DNA of 64,000 nt from Lachnospiraceae bacterium (GTDB lineage: Bacteria > Bacillota > Clostridia > Lachnospirales > Lachnospiraceae). Every line of letters begins with the position of its first letter. Position 1 is the stretch's first letter. The notes under the pieces are model-generated. The model was not told where the DNA came from. It was given only the letters and a program-made list of their open reading frames with translations, and ran no database searches. The position numbers and the translations under genes were made by a program. Below are positions 8,616 to 17,675 of this stretch, piece after piece. Location of the stretch: assembly GCA_016291655.1 (NCBI GenBank), contig JAEEYF010000021.1, positions 31,383-95,382 of the forward strand. The letters run 5' to 3'.

Positions 8616-9892
8616 TGGAAAAAAAGATAATAGCATCCATTGATGCCGAAAACGAATCAAGGGAAACCGTATTGGAGCTTGTTGCGGATTATGACGACTC
8701 CGGTGTGGATATGCTTTATATTTACAATTATGCAAAATCCGAGAAGGACAGAGACGAGTTTATTTCGGTACTTCGAATGGTGAGAGACAGAACAGACCTG
8801 CCTTTTATGGCGGGAGTTTACGTGGACAGGCTTGAGGATGTGAAAAAGGCCTACTATTCAGGCGCTTGCAAGATCGTTATCGATATGGATAAGATCTCGG
8901 ATCCCGACCTGCTTTCCCAGGCTGTCACCAAGATAGGAAAGGAAAATGTCTGGGCATGCGTCAATTTCGGCTGCGATTACAAGGAAGAAACCTTGCATGA
9001 GATCGGACAGACCTGTCTTAAATATGTAAAGCTTGGGGTTCATGGCATCATGGCCAAGCATATCAACATCACGCCCAAGATCATCAAGTATCTGAATGAG
9101 GATGCATGCCCCGTTATCATTAGGGATGCGCTTCAAAGGAATTCCATAACTTCACTTATGGAATTGCCGAATGTTGAAGCCATCGCAACTTCTTTCTATG
9201 CCGGCAAGAATGTCTTCGGAGTAAAGAAGTCCCTTAAGGATCAGGGATATCCCGTTTATATGAACCGCAGCACCGCAGATTTTAAGGACTTCAAGAAAAA
9301 CGATCAGGGACTGGTGCCCGTCATCGTTCAGGATTACAAGACCAATCAGGTACTGATGCTGGCTTATATGAATGAAGAGGCATATACGAGAACCGTGGAG
9401 ACGGGAAGGATGACCTACTGGTCCAGAAGCAGAAACGAGCTTTGGATCAAGGGAGATACATCGGGTCATTATCAGTTTGTGAAGAGTATATCTTTGGATT
9501 GCGATTCCGACACCTTGCTTGCAAAGGTCAAGCAGATCGGCGCCGCTTGTCATACCGGCAACTATTCCTGCTTCTATACGGACATATTCAAGCGTGATTT
9601 CGAAAGCGAGGACATATCGGATATTTTTGATAAGGTCATGGGTGTCATACTTGACAGAAAGAAAAATCCGAAGGAAGGCAGTTATACAAATTATCTTTTT
9701 GACAAGGGCATAGACAAGATACTCAAAAAATGCGGTGAAGAGGCAACAGAGATCGTTATTGCCGCAAAGAATCCCGATCATGAAGAACTCAGATACGAGA
9801 TAGCGGATTTCATGTATCATGTTATGGTGCTTATGGCTGAGACGGGATTGTCCTGGGTAGACATAGCGAGAGAACTTGCGTCGAGAGAGTAA
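8615..9892 (+). CDS. hisIE: HisIE (PR-AMP cyclohydrolase / PR-ATP pyrophosphohydrolase) with N-terminal HisF-like pseudo-barrel
   Basis: Three-part 425-residue protein. Residues ~228-325 are HisI, the cyclohydrolase, with [12 protein letters not shown], the zinc/magnesium site DCDSD and the [10 protein letters not shown] cysteine motif. Residues ~335-425 are HisE, the pyrophosphohydrolase, with [15 protein letters not shown] and [12 protein letters not shown]. Residues 1-215 match HisF in layout (a first-strand IASID in place of [23 protein letters not shown] in place of the GGGIRS-and-helix region) but the catalytic loops are degraded: the second catalytic Asp position reads VNF, and the GGG and SGG phosphate-binding loops read MAG and IRD. 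So it is probably a non-catalytic scaffold or regulatory barrel. HisI and HisE calls are firm; the HisF relationship is inferred from reading motifs. Confidence 0.88.
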   Translation: MEKKIIASIDAENESRETVLELVADYDDSGVDMLYIYNYAKSEKDRDEFISVLRMVRDRTDLPFMAGVYVDRLEDVKKAYYSGACKIVIDMDKISDPDLLSQAVTKIGKENVWACVNFGCDYKEETLHEIGQTCLKYVKLGVHGIMAKHINITPKIIKYLNEDACPVIIRDALQRNSITSLMELPNVEAIATSFYAGKNVFGVKKSLKDQGYPVYMNRSTADFKDFKKNDQGLVPVIVQDYKTNQVLMLAYMNEEAYTRTVETGRMTYWSRSRNELWIKGDTSGHYQFVKSISLDCDSDTLLAKVKQIGAACHTGNYSCFYTDIFKRDFESEDISDIFDKVMGVILDRKKNPKEGSYTNYLFDKGIDKILKKCGEEATEIVIAAKNPDHEELRYEIADFMYHVMVLMAETGLSWVDIARELASRE

Positions 9893-9955
9893 GATACGTT
9901 TTTTTCGCTTAATTGTAATAATTGAATAATAATAGCAATGTATGATCATATTTTT

Positions 9956-10026
9956 CCCAATAATCGGTTGAAAAAAATGCTGCGTTTTTTTATAATGGAC
10001 GCTGGTATTTTTAAAACGTTATTGGG
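9956..10026 (+). promoter_or_regulatory. Promoter of the ABC export operon, bracketed by an inverted repeat
   Basis: TTGAAA (9968-9973) and TATAAT (9991-9996) are 17 bases apart and about 40 bases before the first lipoprotein gene. The promoter is flanked by CCCAATAA (9956-9963) and TTATTGGG (10019-10026), exact inverted copies about 55 bases apart, with GTT and AAC just inside them. The upstream arm lies before the transcription start, so as regulation this would act as DNA (two half-sites or a looped operator). No clear terminator for the his operon is visible before it. Confidence 0.65.
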
Positions 10027-10035
10027 AGTTTTTTT

Positions 10036-11109
10036 ATGCTAAAAACAGGAAAAAAAAGAATACTTTCAATCATTTCGATTTTATCGGTCGGTATGGCCCT
10101 TTTGACAAGCGGATGCGGTGCAAATGAGAAACACGAGATCGTGGTTGAGGAAGAAAAGCCGAAGCCGCAGTACAGCATGGCGGAAGCGGAAGTGGGAGAT
10201 GTTATCAGGGCCCGGAAGGTGACGCTCAGATACTCCCAAAAGGATTCCGAGGAGCTGAAGTTCAAGGTTGACGGCTATCAGATCAAGGGTGTTTATGTTC
10301 AAAAGGGTGATAAGGTCAAGAAGGGTGATCTTCTTGCGGAATTGAACATGGAAAACGCCGGAGAGGAATATGAAAATTGCGTCGAGCTGATAGAAGAGTA
10401 TATGGATTCGGAGAATATTTTAACCGAGCAGATGGCTCTTGCACTCGATCAGACTCAGAGAATGCTTAAGAGCGGAGAGACAGACGAAAAAGGCGCCGAA
10501 CTGCGTGATCTGAAAATTCACGAGGAGTACGATCCGCAGATCAAGGAAGTCAGGGATCTGATCACCTATGAGACTATGAGAAAAGATTACTATGGGGCTC
10601 AGGTGGAAGAAGGCAGGATATATGCGGGTATGGACGGTACCGTAGCAAGTGTGAGATCCTTCAGCAACACCGCCAGATCCAGCAAGATACAGAACGTCAT
10701 CACTCTGTTTGACAGTGAGAAGTGTTCCTTCACCTGCGATGCGGAAGGGCTTGAAGAGTATCTTACAGACGGAGGTACTTATGTCATAGAACTTCTGAAA
10801 GGTGAAAAGTATGAGACCGTGTTCAGATATTCGGAAGAATATGATGAACTGGTCTTTGAACTCAAGGAGCCGGATTACAGTCTCAGCATAGGCACAAAAG
10901 CTTATTTCAGCGTTGTTCTCGAAAAAAAGGAAAATGTTATCCGCGTTCCGGTGAGAGCCGTACACAATGCCGGAGACAAGTACTTTGTTTACTTTTCGGA
11001 TGAGAACAATATACGTACCGTACAGTATGTGGAAGCCGGATTAAAGGGCAATGATTACTATGAGATCGTTTCGGGAATAAACGAAGGGGATCTCGTTGTT
11101 GTGAAATAA
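10036..11109 (+). CDS. Lipoprotein, membrane-fusion (efflux adaptor) family
   Basis: Extracytoplasmic adaptor subunit of an ABC exporter. The 357-residue protein has a basic N-terminus, a hydrophobic segment and a lipobox-like LLTSGCG that makes Cys27 the likely lipidated residue. It then shows a biotinyl/lipoyl-like half-domain (KGVYVQKGDKVKKGDLLAEL, about 90-110), a short helical hairpin (~115-185), the return strand (EGRIYAGMDGTVASV) and a beta-barrel and membrane-proximal region with VIRVPVRAVHNAGDKYFVY. The closing INEGDLVVVK is typical of the family. It opens an operon with a second adaptor, a permease and two ATPases. Substrate unknown. Confidence 0.82.
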   Translation: MLKTGKKRILSIISILSVGMALLTSGCGANEKHEIVVEEEKPKPQYSMAEAEVGDVIRARKVTLRYSQKDSEELKFKVDGYQIKGVYVQKGDKVKKGDLLAELNMENAGEEYENCVELIEEYMDSENILTEQMALALDQTQRMLKSGETDEKGAELRDLKIHEEYDPQIKEVRDLITYETMRKDYYGAQVEEGRIYAGMDGTVASVRSFSNTARSSKIQNVITLFDSEKCSFTCDAEGLEEYLTDGGTYVIELLKGEKYETVFRYSEEYDELVFELKEPDYSLSIGTKAYFSVVLEKKENVIRVPVRAVHNAGDKYFVYFSDENNIRTVQYVEAGLKGNDYYEIVSGINEGDLVVVK

Positions 11110-11156
11110 GGATCAGATCAGAAAGACAAAGGTATAAGAACGGTTACGGAGCAGAA

Positions 11157-13004
11157 ATGAAAAAGAAGTTTATTGCAATTTTATTATGCGGGGTTTTGTT
11201 TACGGGATGCGGCAACGTGGCAACCGTTGACATTCCCGAATTATTGACGCCTGTGGGAAAAAGCGTCTCCGAAGCAACACTTGAAAGAAAAGACCTTTAT
11301 ACCACCACCGTTGTAAACGGTGAAGTTATCGGAGATACGACGGAATACTCATTCCCGAGCGGAGGCAGGATATCCGTTATCTACAAAAAACTGGGCGACA
11401 GGGTTTACAAGGGCGAGCTTATCGCGGACATGGACAGTTCTTCGGCACAGGGAAATGTGTCTGCGATAAATGACGATATCAGAGAGCTTAAAAGTGCTTT
11501 TGAATACAAGCTGAAAGAACTTGAAGAAGCCAACAGGGATCCGCAGATCAGCTGGCAGGACAAGGAAATGAACGACCTCAAGATCAGGCAGTACAAGGAA
11601 AGAAATGAAGCCACCATGGAAAGACTCAATGCCGAACTTGAGGAGGCCAAGGAAAAGCTTGCCGGCACATCGATCTACGCCGAGGCGGACGGAGATGTGA
11701 CAGCTGTTTCCGGAAGATCCGGAGGCTGGATACAGGGAAACACCCCCTTTATTGCCGTCGTAAACAGTGACAAAAAGTACATTGTCTGCAGTTACATTGA
11801 GGACGAACTCCTTGATGATGCAAAGGTTTGTTACACTTTGTGCAACGGTAAGCAGATACCGCTCACAAAGGTGGACAGTTATCCGGTGGAAGAACCTCTT
11901 TACACCAGATTTACGGTTCCGGATGAATCCCTGTTCTATATAGGGGATTATGCACCGATCATTGTTATCAGCGATTTTATCGAGAAGGCACTGACGGTAC
12001 CGAAGGATGCGGTCTACAACGACGATAACGGAGATTACGTATATCTGACTACCGACGGAAATCGTACCAAGAAGTATGTGACCCTTGGCTTCGAGGGGAT
12101 CAACGATTACGAAGTGCTCGAAGGTCTCGGCGAAAAAGACAGGGTATACATGAAAGACGATTCAACCACTTCTTCAAAGAAGACCGTAACGAAGAGAGGA
12201 AATTTTGTGATCACCACAAAGGCAAAGGCCTCCTCGAACTACAGTACGCAGACTTCGATAAGTGTTGAAAAGCTTTTCGGAACTCAGATATTTGAAGGCT
12301 TCAATTTCCAGACCTATGAAAAGATCGAAAAAGGTCAGGTCATCGGTTCTTATCACGAAATAGTGGATGAGGATTATGTCGCGGAGACAAAGTTCTCCCT
12401 TTCCCTCGCACTCATGCAAAAGGAATATGAAAAGATCGCCGAACTTGAAAATACTTTGGAGGACATAGAGGAAGCCGTCCACAGAAAAGATATAATTGCA
12501 CCGTATGACGGTATCATGACTTCCACAGAGAGAATATACAAGGGCAGTACCATCAATAACGGAAGGATATGCAATTTTGCATCCACAGACAATCTGCTGC
12601 TGAGCGCGGACAATTCCGGCAATGCATTCAGATACGGTCAGACGGTTACGGTTGAAGCCATAATCGACGGAAAGAATATTTACGGTACAGGTCGCGTGTT
12701 GTCCGCTTCAAGAGTGGGACTCATCGGAAATTACAACACTTCGACGGCTTACATCCGGGTGGATGACGAATGGCAGCATCTTGCTTTCGGAGCCAACAGG
12801 ATGCTCTATGTTGACAACGTGGTTGTGGAGGATGTGGTTCTGATCCCCGTTACAGGTGTTATGACCTACAACGGAAATCTCACAGTTCTTTCGGAAGAAG
12901 ACGGAAAGCTCAAGCGTTCAAGGTTTGTCAACGGACGTAAGGGCAGTGATTATTATTGGGCGGTTGACGGAGTCGATGCAGACTTGACGATTTATTTCGA
13001 ATAA
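11157..13004 (+). CDS. Lipoprotein with two tandem membrane-fusion (adaptor) units
   Basis: Second adaptor of the exporter, 615 residues, nearly twice the usual size. Signal peptide with lipobox LFTGCG (Cys18). The first unit runs to about residue 345: a lipoyl-like half (SVIYKKLGDRVYKGELIADMDS), a coiled-coil hairpin (~100-168), YAEADGDVTAVSG, a barrel region, then LTVPKDAVYNDDNGDYVYL. A second unit follows: YEKIEKGQVIGSYHE, a coiled coil (~415-445), IIAPYDGIMTSTERIYKG, and a C-terminal LIPVTGVMTYNGNLTVL. Two adaptor units in one chain beside a separate single adaptor suggest an odd subunit stoichiometry. The family is inferred from motif layout; substrate is unknown. Confidence 0.78.
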   Translation: MKKKFIAILLCGVLFTGCGNVATVDIPELLTPVGKSVSEATLERKDLYTTTVVNGEVIGDTTEYSFPSGGRISVIYKKLGDRVYKGELIADMDSSSAQGNVSAINDDIRELKSAFEYKLKELEEANRDPQISWQDKEMNDLKIRQYKERNEATMERLNAELEEAKEKLAGTSIYAEADGDVTAVSGRSGGWIQGNTPFIAVVNSDKKYIVCSYIEDELLDDAKVCYTLCNGKQIPLTKVDSYPVEEPLYTRFTVPDESLFYIGDYAPIIVISDFIEKALTVPKDAVYNDDNGDYVYLTTDGNRTKKYVTLGFEGINDYEVLEGLGEKDRVYMKDDSTTSSKKTVTKRGNFVITTKAKASSNYSTQTSISVEKLFGTQIFEGFNFQTYEKIEKGQVIGSYHEIVDEDYVAETKFSLSLALMQKEYEKIAELENTLEDIEEAVHRKDIIAPYDGIMTSTERIYKGSTINNGRICNFASTDNLLLSADNSGNAFRYGQTVTVEAIIDGKNIYGTGRVLSASRVGLIGNYNTSTAYIRVDDEWQHLAFGANRMLYVDNVVVEDVVLIPVTGVMTYNGNLTVLSEEDGKLKRSRFVNGRKGSDYYWAVDGVDADLTIYFE

Positions 13005-13019
13005 AGGCGGTATGGGTTA

Positions 13020-15821
13020 ATGTTTCGGTTAATGCTACAAAAATTATTGCATAAAAAATGGATGGTTCTCTGTCTTTTGATAGGTAATGTTCTTTTGATC
13101 GCCACAGCAACCGGTTATCCGATGTATAAAAACGCATCTCTTAAGCGTATGCTTGATGACGAAATGAACGCCTATATGAAGGAAAATGACGATTGTAATC
13201 TCATGACCTTCTACCTTTCTTCACAGAACGGAAGCAATACAAACGGTTACAACTCTATGGTGACAAGAGGAGACAGCGTTGTTGCTTCACTGGGACCTGC
13301 CATAAAGAACAAAGCGAGCCATTTTAATCTTGTTGTCAGCGCGGCGCAATCCCTGTTTGAAAGAGATGACGTGAGCGAAAGACAGATAGAGATCGGAACC
13401 GTTTCGAACTTCAAGGATAACTCCAAGCTCCTTTCGGGAGAATGGGGAAAGGATACAAAGGACGAAAACGGTTGTTGGGAAGCTGTTGTAACCACAGATT
13501 GCATGGTGGAAATGAACCTGCTGGTCGGAGAAGAACTTGAATTCACTTATCTTAAGGACGGTGAAGGGAACAAGATCCGTGTCAAGGTGACGGGTGTCAT
13601 CGATCCGGTCAGGGGAGATGCGGATCCATGGATAGAAGAAGACACGGCGTACAACAACGAGCTCATTCTTTCGGAAACTGCGTTTAACAATGCTTTTCTT
13701 ACGGACAGATTCAGCAAATCATATATAAGGTGCTATTGGTTCTATGAGTTCGATCTTTCATCGATCCAGGTAAAGAATATAGATTATGTTCTGAACAGGA
13801 CCACCGTGCTTGCGGATTCTTCGAGCAATGCCCTTAAGATCACCGCACCCGGCTATCTTAATGTGCTTAAGGCTTTTAAACAGACAGAGAATAAGATAAA
13901 TGTTACCCTGATCATATTGCAGGTTCCCGTTATGGCGTTACTCCTTGCATTCCTGTTCATGATATCGGGACAGATGCTTTCTCTGGAGCAGAACGAGATC
14001 TCTCTGTTAAAGAGCCGAGGCGCTTCAAAAAGACAGATCGGACGGCTTTATCTGCTGCAATCTACGGTAATAGATGTTCTGTCGCTTGTGGTCGGACTTC
14101 CCCTCGGACTCATAATGTGTCAGCTCATCGGTTCTTCGGAAGCCTTTCTTGAATTTAACTTTGCAAGACTGCTGAACGTCAAACTGAACGTCGAAGTGCT
14201 TATATATGCCGCTGTGGCTTCCGTGGCCTCGATCCTTGTGACATTGATCCCCGCCCTCAAGGCCAGCGGTCTCTCGATAGTAAAATTAAAGCAAAAGAAA
14301 GCCAGAAGCAGCAAGAAGCTTTGGCAGAAGCTTTATCTGGATGTTATCATTTTCGGCGTTTCGATCTACGGTTTTTACAATTTCTCGAGACAGACCGACA
14401 CGATAATCAGAGACATTTTAAGCGGAAAAAGTATGGACCCGTTGCTCTATCTTAGCTCGGTACTGTTCATTTTGGGCGCTGGAATGCTGTTCTTGCGTAT
14501 TCAGCCCTTTATTGTAAAGCTGATCTTTGCCATCGGCAAGAAGATATGGCAGCCCGCGGCTTATGCTTCCTTCCTTCAGATCATCAGGACGGGAACAAAG
14601 CAGCAATTTGTTATGCTTTTCCTGGTTTTGACGGTATCGCTTGGTATTTTCGATTCCACTGTTGCAAGGACCATCATTTCGAATGCGGAAGAAAACGAAA
14701 CCTACATGACTGCGGATGACATAGTCATTACCGAAGCATGGAAAGACAATTACGCACTGGTGGTTGTGGATCCTTCCCTTGAACTTAAGTACGTGGAACC
14801 CGATTTCGGTAAATACACATCAGCCTCGGGAATTGACAAATGCGCCCGCGTGCTGGTGGATGACAGCATCACCGTTAAGGCGGGACGCGGCTCCTCAACG
14901 GTTACATTAATGGCCGTTGACACCAAGGAATTCGGAGAAGCTGTTATATTCGACAGCTCATTGCTGGACAAGCATATAAATCATTATCTTAACGCAATTT
15001 CTCAGGATCCGGATGCGATACTGTGTTCGAGAAGCTTTGAGACCATACTGAACTATAAGAAAGGTGACAAGCTCCTCTACACCAACTCGGAAGGAAAGCA
15101 GCTTACCGGTGTTATAGCGGATTTCGTTGATTACTGGCCTACCTTTAAGCCCACCGAAGTCAGCATTCTTAACGACGGCAGCACGGAACAGATCAACAAA
15201 TACCTTATCGTTTCACACCTTTCCACGGTCCAGAGCGAGTGGGGCAAGAGACCTTATCGTGTATTCATCAGGCTTAAAAAGGATGCGGATAAGAATTTCT
15301 TCTATGACTTCGTTCAGGAAAACGAGATCGTATTGGCCAGATACAAAAACCTTGAGGAAAACAAGGAAGCCATCAGACAGGATACCTTGTTCCAAGGCAC
15401 CAACGGTATCCTTACAATGAGCTTTATCGTTATCATTATACTTTGTCTTGCGGGCTATCTGATCTACTGGATAATGTCCATTAAATCAAGAGAACTGCTG
15501 TTCGGTGTTTTCAGAGCCATGGGTATGCGTAAATCCGAGATCGTTCGGATGCTCTTTAACGAACAGCTGGCTACGGGCATATTCTCCATCGCTGCTGGAG
15601 CGGGCATCGGTTACGCCGCATCGGTATTGTTTGTACCGATGATACAGCTTGCATATGCGGGAGAGAATCAGGTAACACCTTTGAAATTGACGATATATGG
15701 AAGTGACATGATCAGACTGTTCTCGGTCATCCTTGTTATGGTCATCGTGTCCATAGCGGTACTTTCAAGGATCGTTTCTTCCATGAAGATCACAAATGCT
15801 TTGAAGCTTGGAGAAGATTAA
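13020..15821 (+). CDS. ABC exporter permease with two FtsX-type domains
   Basis: Membrane subunit of a MacB/LolCE-like exporter, 933 residues with about ten transmembrane segments: one near residue 15-36, a 260-residue extracytoplasmic domain, a group at ~294-320, 346-370 and 391-414, three more at ~440-456, 474-502 and 528-548, a second 245-residue extracytoplasmic domain, and a final group at ~797-820, 850-877 and 900-920. The segment LLKSRGASKRQIGRLYLLQS and its counterpart VFRAMGMRKSEIVRMLFNE are the cytoplasmic coupling regions of two FtsX units, so one chain can serve as a pseudo-dimeric permease. Two different ATPases follow immediately, which fits an asymmetric transporter. AAAGGCGG precedes the start. 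Confidence 0.85.
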   Translation: MFRLMLQKLLHKKWMVLCLLIGNVLLIATATGYPMYKNASLKRMLDDEMNAYMKENDDCNLMTFYLSSQNGSNTNGYNSMVTRGDSVVASLGPAIKNKASHFNLVVSAAQSLFERDDVSERQIEIGTVSNFKDNSKLLSGEWGKDTKDENGCWEAVVTTDCMVEMNLLVGEELEFTYLKDGEGNKIRVKVTGVIDPVRGDADPWIEEDTAYNNELILSETAFNNAFLTDRFSKSYIRCYWFYEFDLSSIQVKNIDYVLNRTTVLADSSSNALKITAPGYLNVLKAFKQTENKINVTLIILQVPVMALLLAFLFMISGQMLSLEQNEISLLKSRGASKRQIGRLYLLQSTVIDVLSLVVGLPLGLIMCQLIGSSEAFLEFNFARLLNVKLNVEVLIYAAVASVASILVTLIPALKASGLSIVKLKQKKARSSKKLWQKLYLDVIIFGVSIYGFYNFSRQTDTIIRDILSGKSMDPLLYLSSVLFILGAGMLFLRIQPFIVKLIFAIGKKIWQPAAYASFLQIIRTGTKQQFVMLFLVLTVSLGIFDSTVARTIISNAEENETYMTADDIVITEAWKDNYALVVVDPSLELKYVEPDFGKYTSASGIDKCARVLVDDSITVKAGRGSSTVTLMAVDTKEFGEAVIFDSSLLDKHINHYLNAISQDPDAILCSRSFETILNYKKGDKLLYTNSEGKQLTGVIADFVDYWPTFKPTEVSILNDGSTEQINKYLIVSHLSTVQSEWGKRPYRVFIRLKKDADKNFFYDFVQENEIVLARYKNLEENKEAIRQDTLFQGTNGILTMSFIVIIILCLAGYLIYWIMSIKSRELLFGVFRAMGMRKSEIVRMLFNEQLATGIFSIAAGAGIGYAASVLFVPMIQLAYAGENQVTPLKLTIYGSDMIRLFSVILVMVIVSIAVLSRIVSSMKITNALKLGED

Positions 15822-15823
15822 GG

Positions 15824-16498
15824 ATGGATATTATTACCGTAAAGGATCTAAACAGAAAATTCCCCATAAGCGGAGGGGAGATACATGTTTTGAAAAACAT
15901 AAACATGACAGTTCCGGAAAAATGTCTGGCTATCCTGAAAGGACGTTCCGGATCGGGTAAGACGACGCTGATCAATCTTCTGGGAGCTCTGGACAAACCG
16001 ACGGACGGACAGATATTCTTTAACGATACGGATATTGCGGCCATGTCGGAGTTTGAAAGAGAAAAGTTGAGAAGAACAAAGATCGGTTTTGTCTTTCAGT
16101 CCGTTTCACTGATCCCGATGATGAGCGCGTATGAGAATGTTGAGTTTTCACTGAGGCTGGCAGGGATCAACGAGCGCAGAAAGGAAAGAGCGACAGAGTG
16201 CCTTAAAATGGTTGGACTCGGCACGAGAATGAATCATATGCCCGCAGAAATGTCCGGCGGTGAACAGCAGAGAGTTGCCATCGCCAGGGCTTTGGCTCAC
16301 AGACCGAAGGTCATATTTGCGGATGAACCCACGGCGGAGCTTGATTCACAAACTGCCCGGGCGGTGATCAATCTGTTCAAGGATCTGGTTGAAAAAGAAA
16401 ATGTAACCATCATCATGACAACCCACGATACGGGGCTCATGAGCTCGGGTGACGTGGTTTATGAACTTGAGGACGGGGAGATAACAAATGGCAGATGA
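15824..16498 (+). CDS. ABC exporter ATPase (LolD/MacB type), first of two
   Basis: ATP-hydrolysing subunit for the upstream permease, 224 residues. Walker A GRSGSGKTTL (about residues 44-53), Q-loop FVFQSVSLIP, signature MSGGEQQRVAIARAL, Walker B VIFADEPTAELD and switch histidine TTHD are all intact, so it should be active. It starts two bases after the permease gene and its end overlaps the next ATPase gene by 11 bases, which implies equal, coupled expression and probably an ATPase heterodimer. Confidence 0.9.
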   Translation: MDIITVKDLNRKFPISGGEIHVLKNINMTVPEKCLAILKGRSGSGKTTLINLLGALDKPTDGQIFFNDTDIAAMSEFEREKLRRTKIGFVFQSVSLIPMMSAYENVEFSLRLAGINERRKERATECLKMVGLGTRMNHMPAEMSGGEQQRVAIARALAHRPKVIFADEPTAELDSQTARAVINLFKDLVEKENVTIIMTTHDTGLMSSGDVVYELEDGEITNGR

Positions 16499-17384
16499 GG
16501 AAATAATGATCAAGGCCGATAACCTTGTGAAGATCTACAAAACTGAAGACATCGAAGTAATGGCTCTTCAAGGTCTCGATCTCACGGTTGAGAGGGGAGA
16601 ACTTATTGCCATTATCGGAAACTCGGGCTCAGGTAAATCCACGTTCCTTAATATGATCGGAGGACTTGACAGACCTACCGCGGGAAGACTGCATGTGGCG
16701 GGGCATGACCTTTTCAAGATGAGTGAAAAGGAGCTTGTGCTGTACAAGAGAGATGCGGTTGGATTCGTATGGCAGAACAACGCAAGAAACCTCCTTCCTT
16801 ACCTTACGGCACTGGAAAACATAATGATGCCCATGGAACTGAAGAAAGAGGGCGAAAGACGGGAAAGAGCTCTGCAGCTTCTGGACACCGTGGGACTTTC
16901 CCACAGGAAGGATTCCAGACTTTCTCAGCTTTCCGGCGGTGAGCAGCAGAGAATAGCCATAGCGATAGCACTGGCGAACAAGCCTTCCCTGCTTCTGGCG
17001 GATGAGCCTACCGGTTCGGTTGACAGAAAAACGGCGGATTATATTTTTGATATATTCAGGAATCTTAACAGAGAGACGGGGCAGACTATCCTGATCGTTA
17101 CTCATGACGTTGCTCTTTCCAAAAAGGTTAAGAGAGTTGTAGCCATACGTGACGGCAAGATCTCGAGTGAGAGGATACTCAAGGAAAGATATGCGGACGT
17201 GTCCCACACAGCCATTGACTGGAGCACCGAGGAAACTCAGGAGGAATATTCCATAGTCGATAAGGTTGGCCGTGTTCAGATACCTCATGAGCTTCTTGAG
17301 AAACTGGAGCTGGATTCAAATAAGGTCAAGGTTTCCATGGACGAAGGCAGGATCACGATCGAAAAGCCTTCGGCGGATCAATAA
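16488..17384 (+). CDS. ABC exporter ATPase with C-terminal AbrB-like domain
   Basis: Second ATPase of the exporter, 298 residues. Walker A GNSGSGKSTF, Q-loop FVWQNN, signature LSGGEQQRIAIAIAL, Walker B LLLADEPTGSVD and VTHD are intact. Residues ~228-251 form a linker, and residues ~257-294 read VDKVGRVQIPHELLEKLEL, then VKVSMDEGRITIEKP. This matches the swapped-hairpin SpoVT/AbrB/MazE fold pattern (GRVxIPxELxxKLxI...V.V...DGRI.I). Such domains bind DNA or mediate dimerisation in other proteins, so here it could pair the ATPases or feed back on expression. ATPase assignment is firm; the AbrB-like call is from motif reading only. Confidence 0.88.
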   Translation: MADEEIMIKADNLVKIYKTEDIEVMALQGLDLTVERGELIAIIGNSGSGKSTFLNMIGGLDRPTAGRLHVAGHDLFKMSEKELVLYKRDAVGFVWQNNARNLLPYLTALENIMMPMELKKEGERRERALQLLDTVGLSHRKDSRLSQLSGGEQQRIAIAIALANKPSLLLADEPTGSVDRKTADYIFDIFRNLNRETGQTILIVTHDVALSKKVKRVVAIRDGKISSERILKERYADVSHTAIDWSTEETQEEYSIVDKVGRVQIPHELLEKLELDSNKVKVSMDEGRITIEKPSADQ

Positions 17385-17452
17385 GATTACAGGTTGTTGT
17401 CGGGTAACATTTATTTAAAAAAAATTTAATGGCAATATTACTTTATTTGTTG

Positions 17453-17458
17453 TATAAT
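17453..17458 (+). promoter_or_regulatory. Possible -10 box before the small membrane protein/asp23 genes
   Basis: A perfect TATAAT stands in an AT-rich gap of 126 bases after the ABC operon. The best -35 at the right distance (TGGCAA) is poor, so this is a weak or activator-dependent promoter at best. I see nothing else in that gap. Confidence 0.4.
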
Positions 17459-17510
17459 CCCTGTGATGTGGCTGAATAGCCCGTAGATTTCTTTTGAAAG
17501 GATGACAGAT

Positions 17511-17654
17511 ATGAATTGGGATTTTGCAAATCATTTGTTTAACTCAGTGCTTCAATACGTCATTACAGGCACGTTTGCGATCATTTGTGCAGTGCTTGGT
17601 ATCTTTCTTCGCGAGAGGAAGAACAAAAAAGAAATGAAGGATGATAAACAATAA
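17511..17654 (+). CDS. 47-residue single-pass membrane protein
   Basis: Short gene beginning MNWDFANHLF and ending KKEMKDDKQ. One hydrophobic helix spans about residues 12-33 (VLQYVITGTFAIICAVLGIF), followed by a basic RERKNKK stretch and an acidic-basic tail, so the C-terminus should be cytoplasmic. GAAAGGATG lies about eight bases before the start, and it ends 21 bases before the Asp23-family gene. In Firmicutes, Asp23-type proteins are commonly encoded with small membrane partners (AmaP, DUF2273) that tether them to the membrane. This protein resembles neither closely by eye, so a membrane-anchor role is inference from position and topology. Confidence 0.7.
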   Translation: MNWDFANHLFNSVLQYVITGTFAIICAVLGIFLRERKNKKEMKDDKQ

Positions 17655-17675
17655 CTTACAGGGGGATTATACACC

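Noticed and set aside
9152..9949. A 265-codon reverse-strand open frame across hisIE
   Set aside because: It lies opposite a gene with clear HisI and HisE motifs, its translation lacks recognisable domains and it has no convincing ribosome site.
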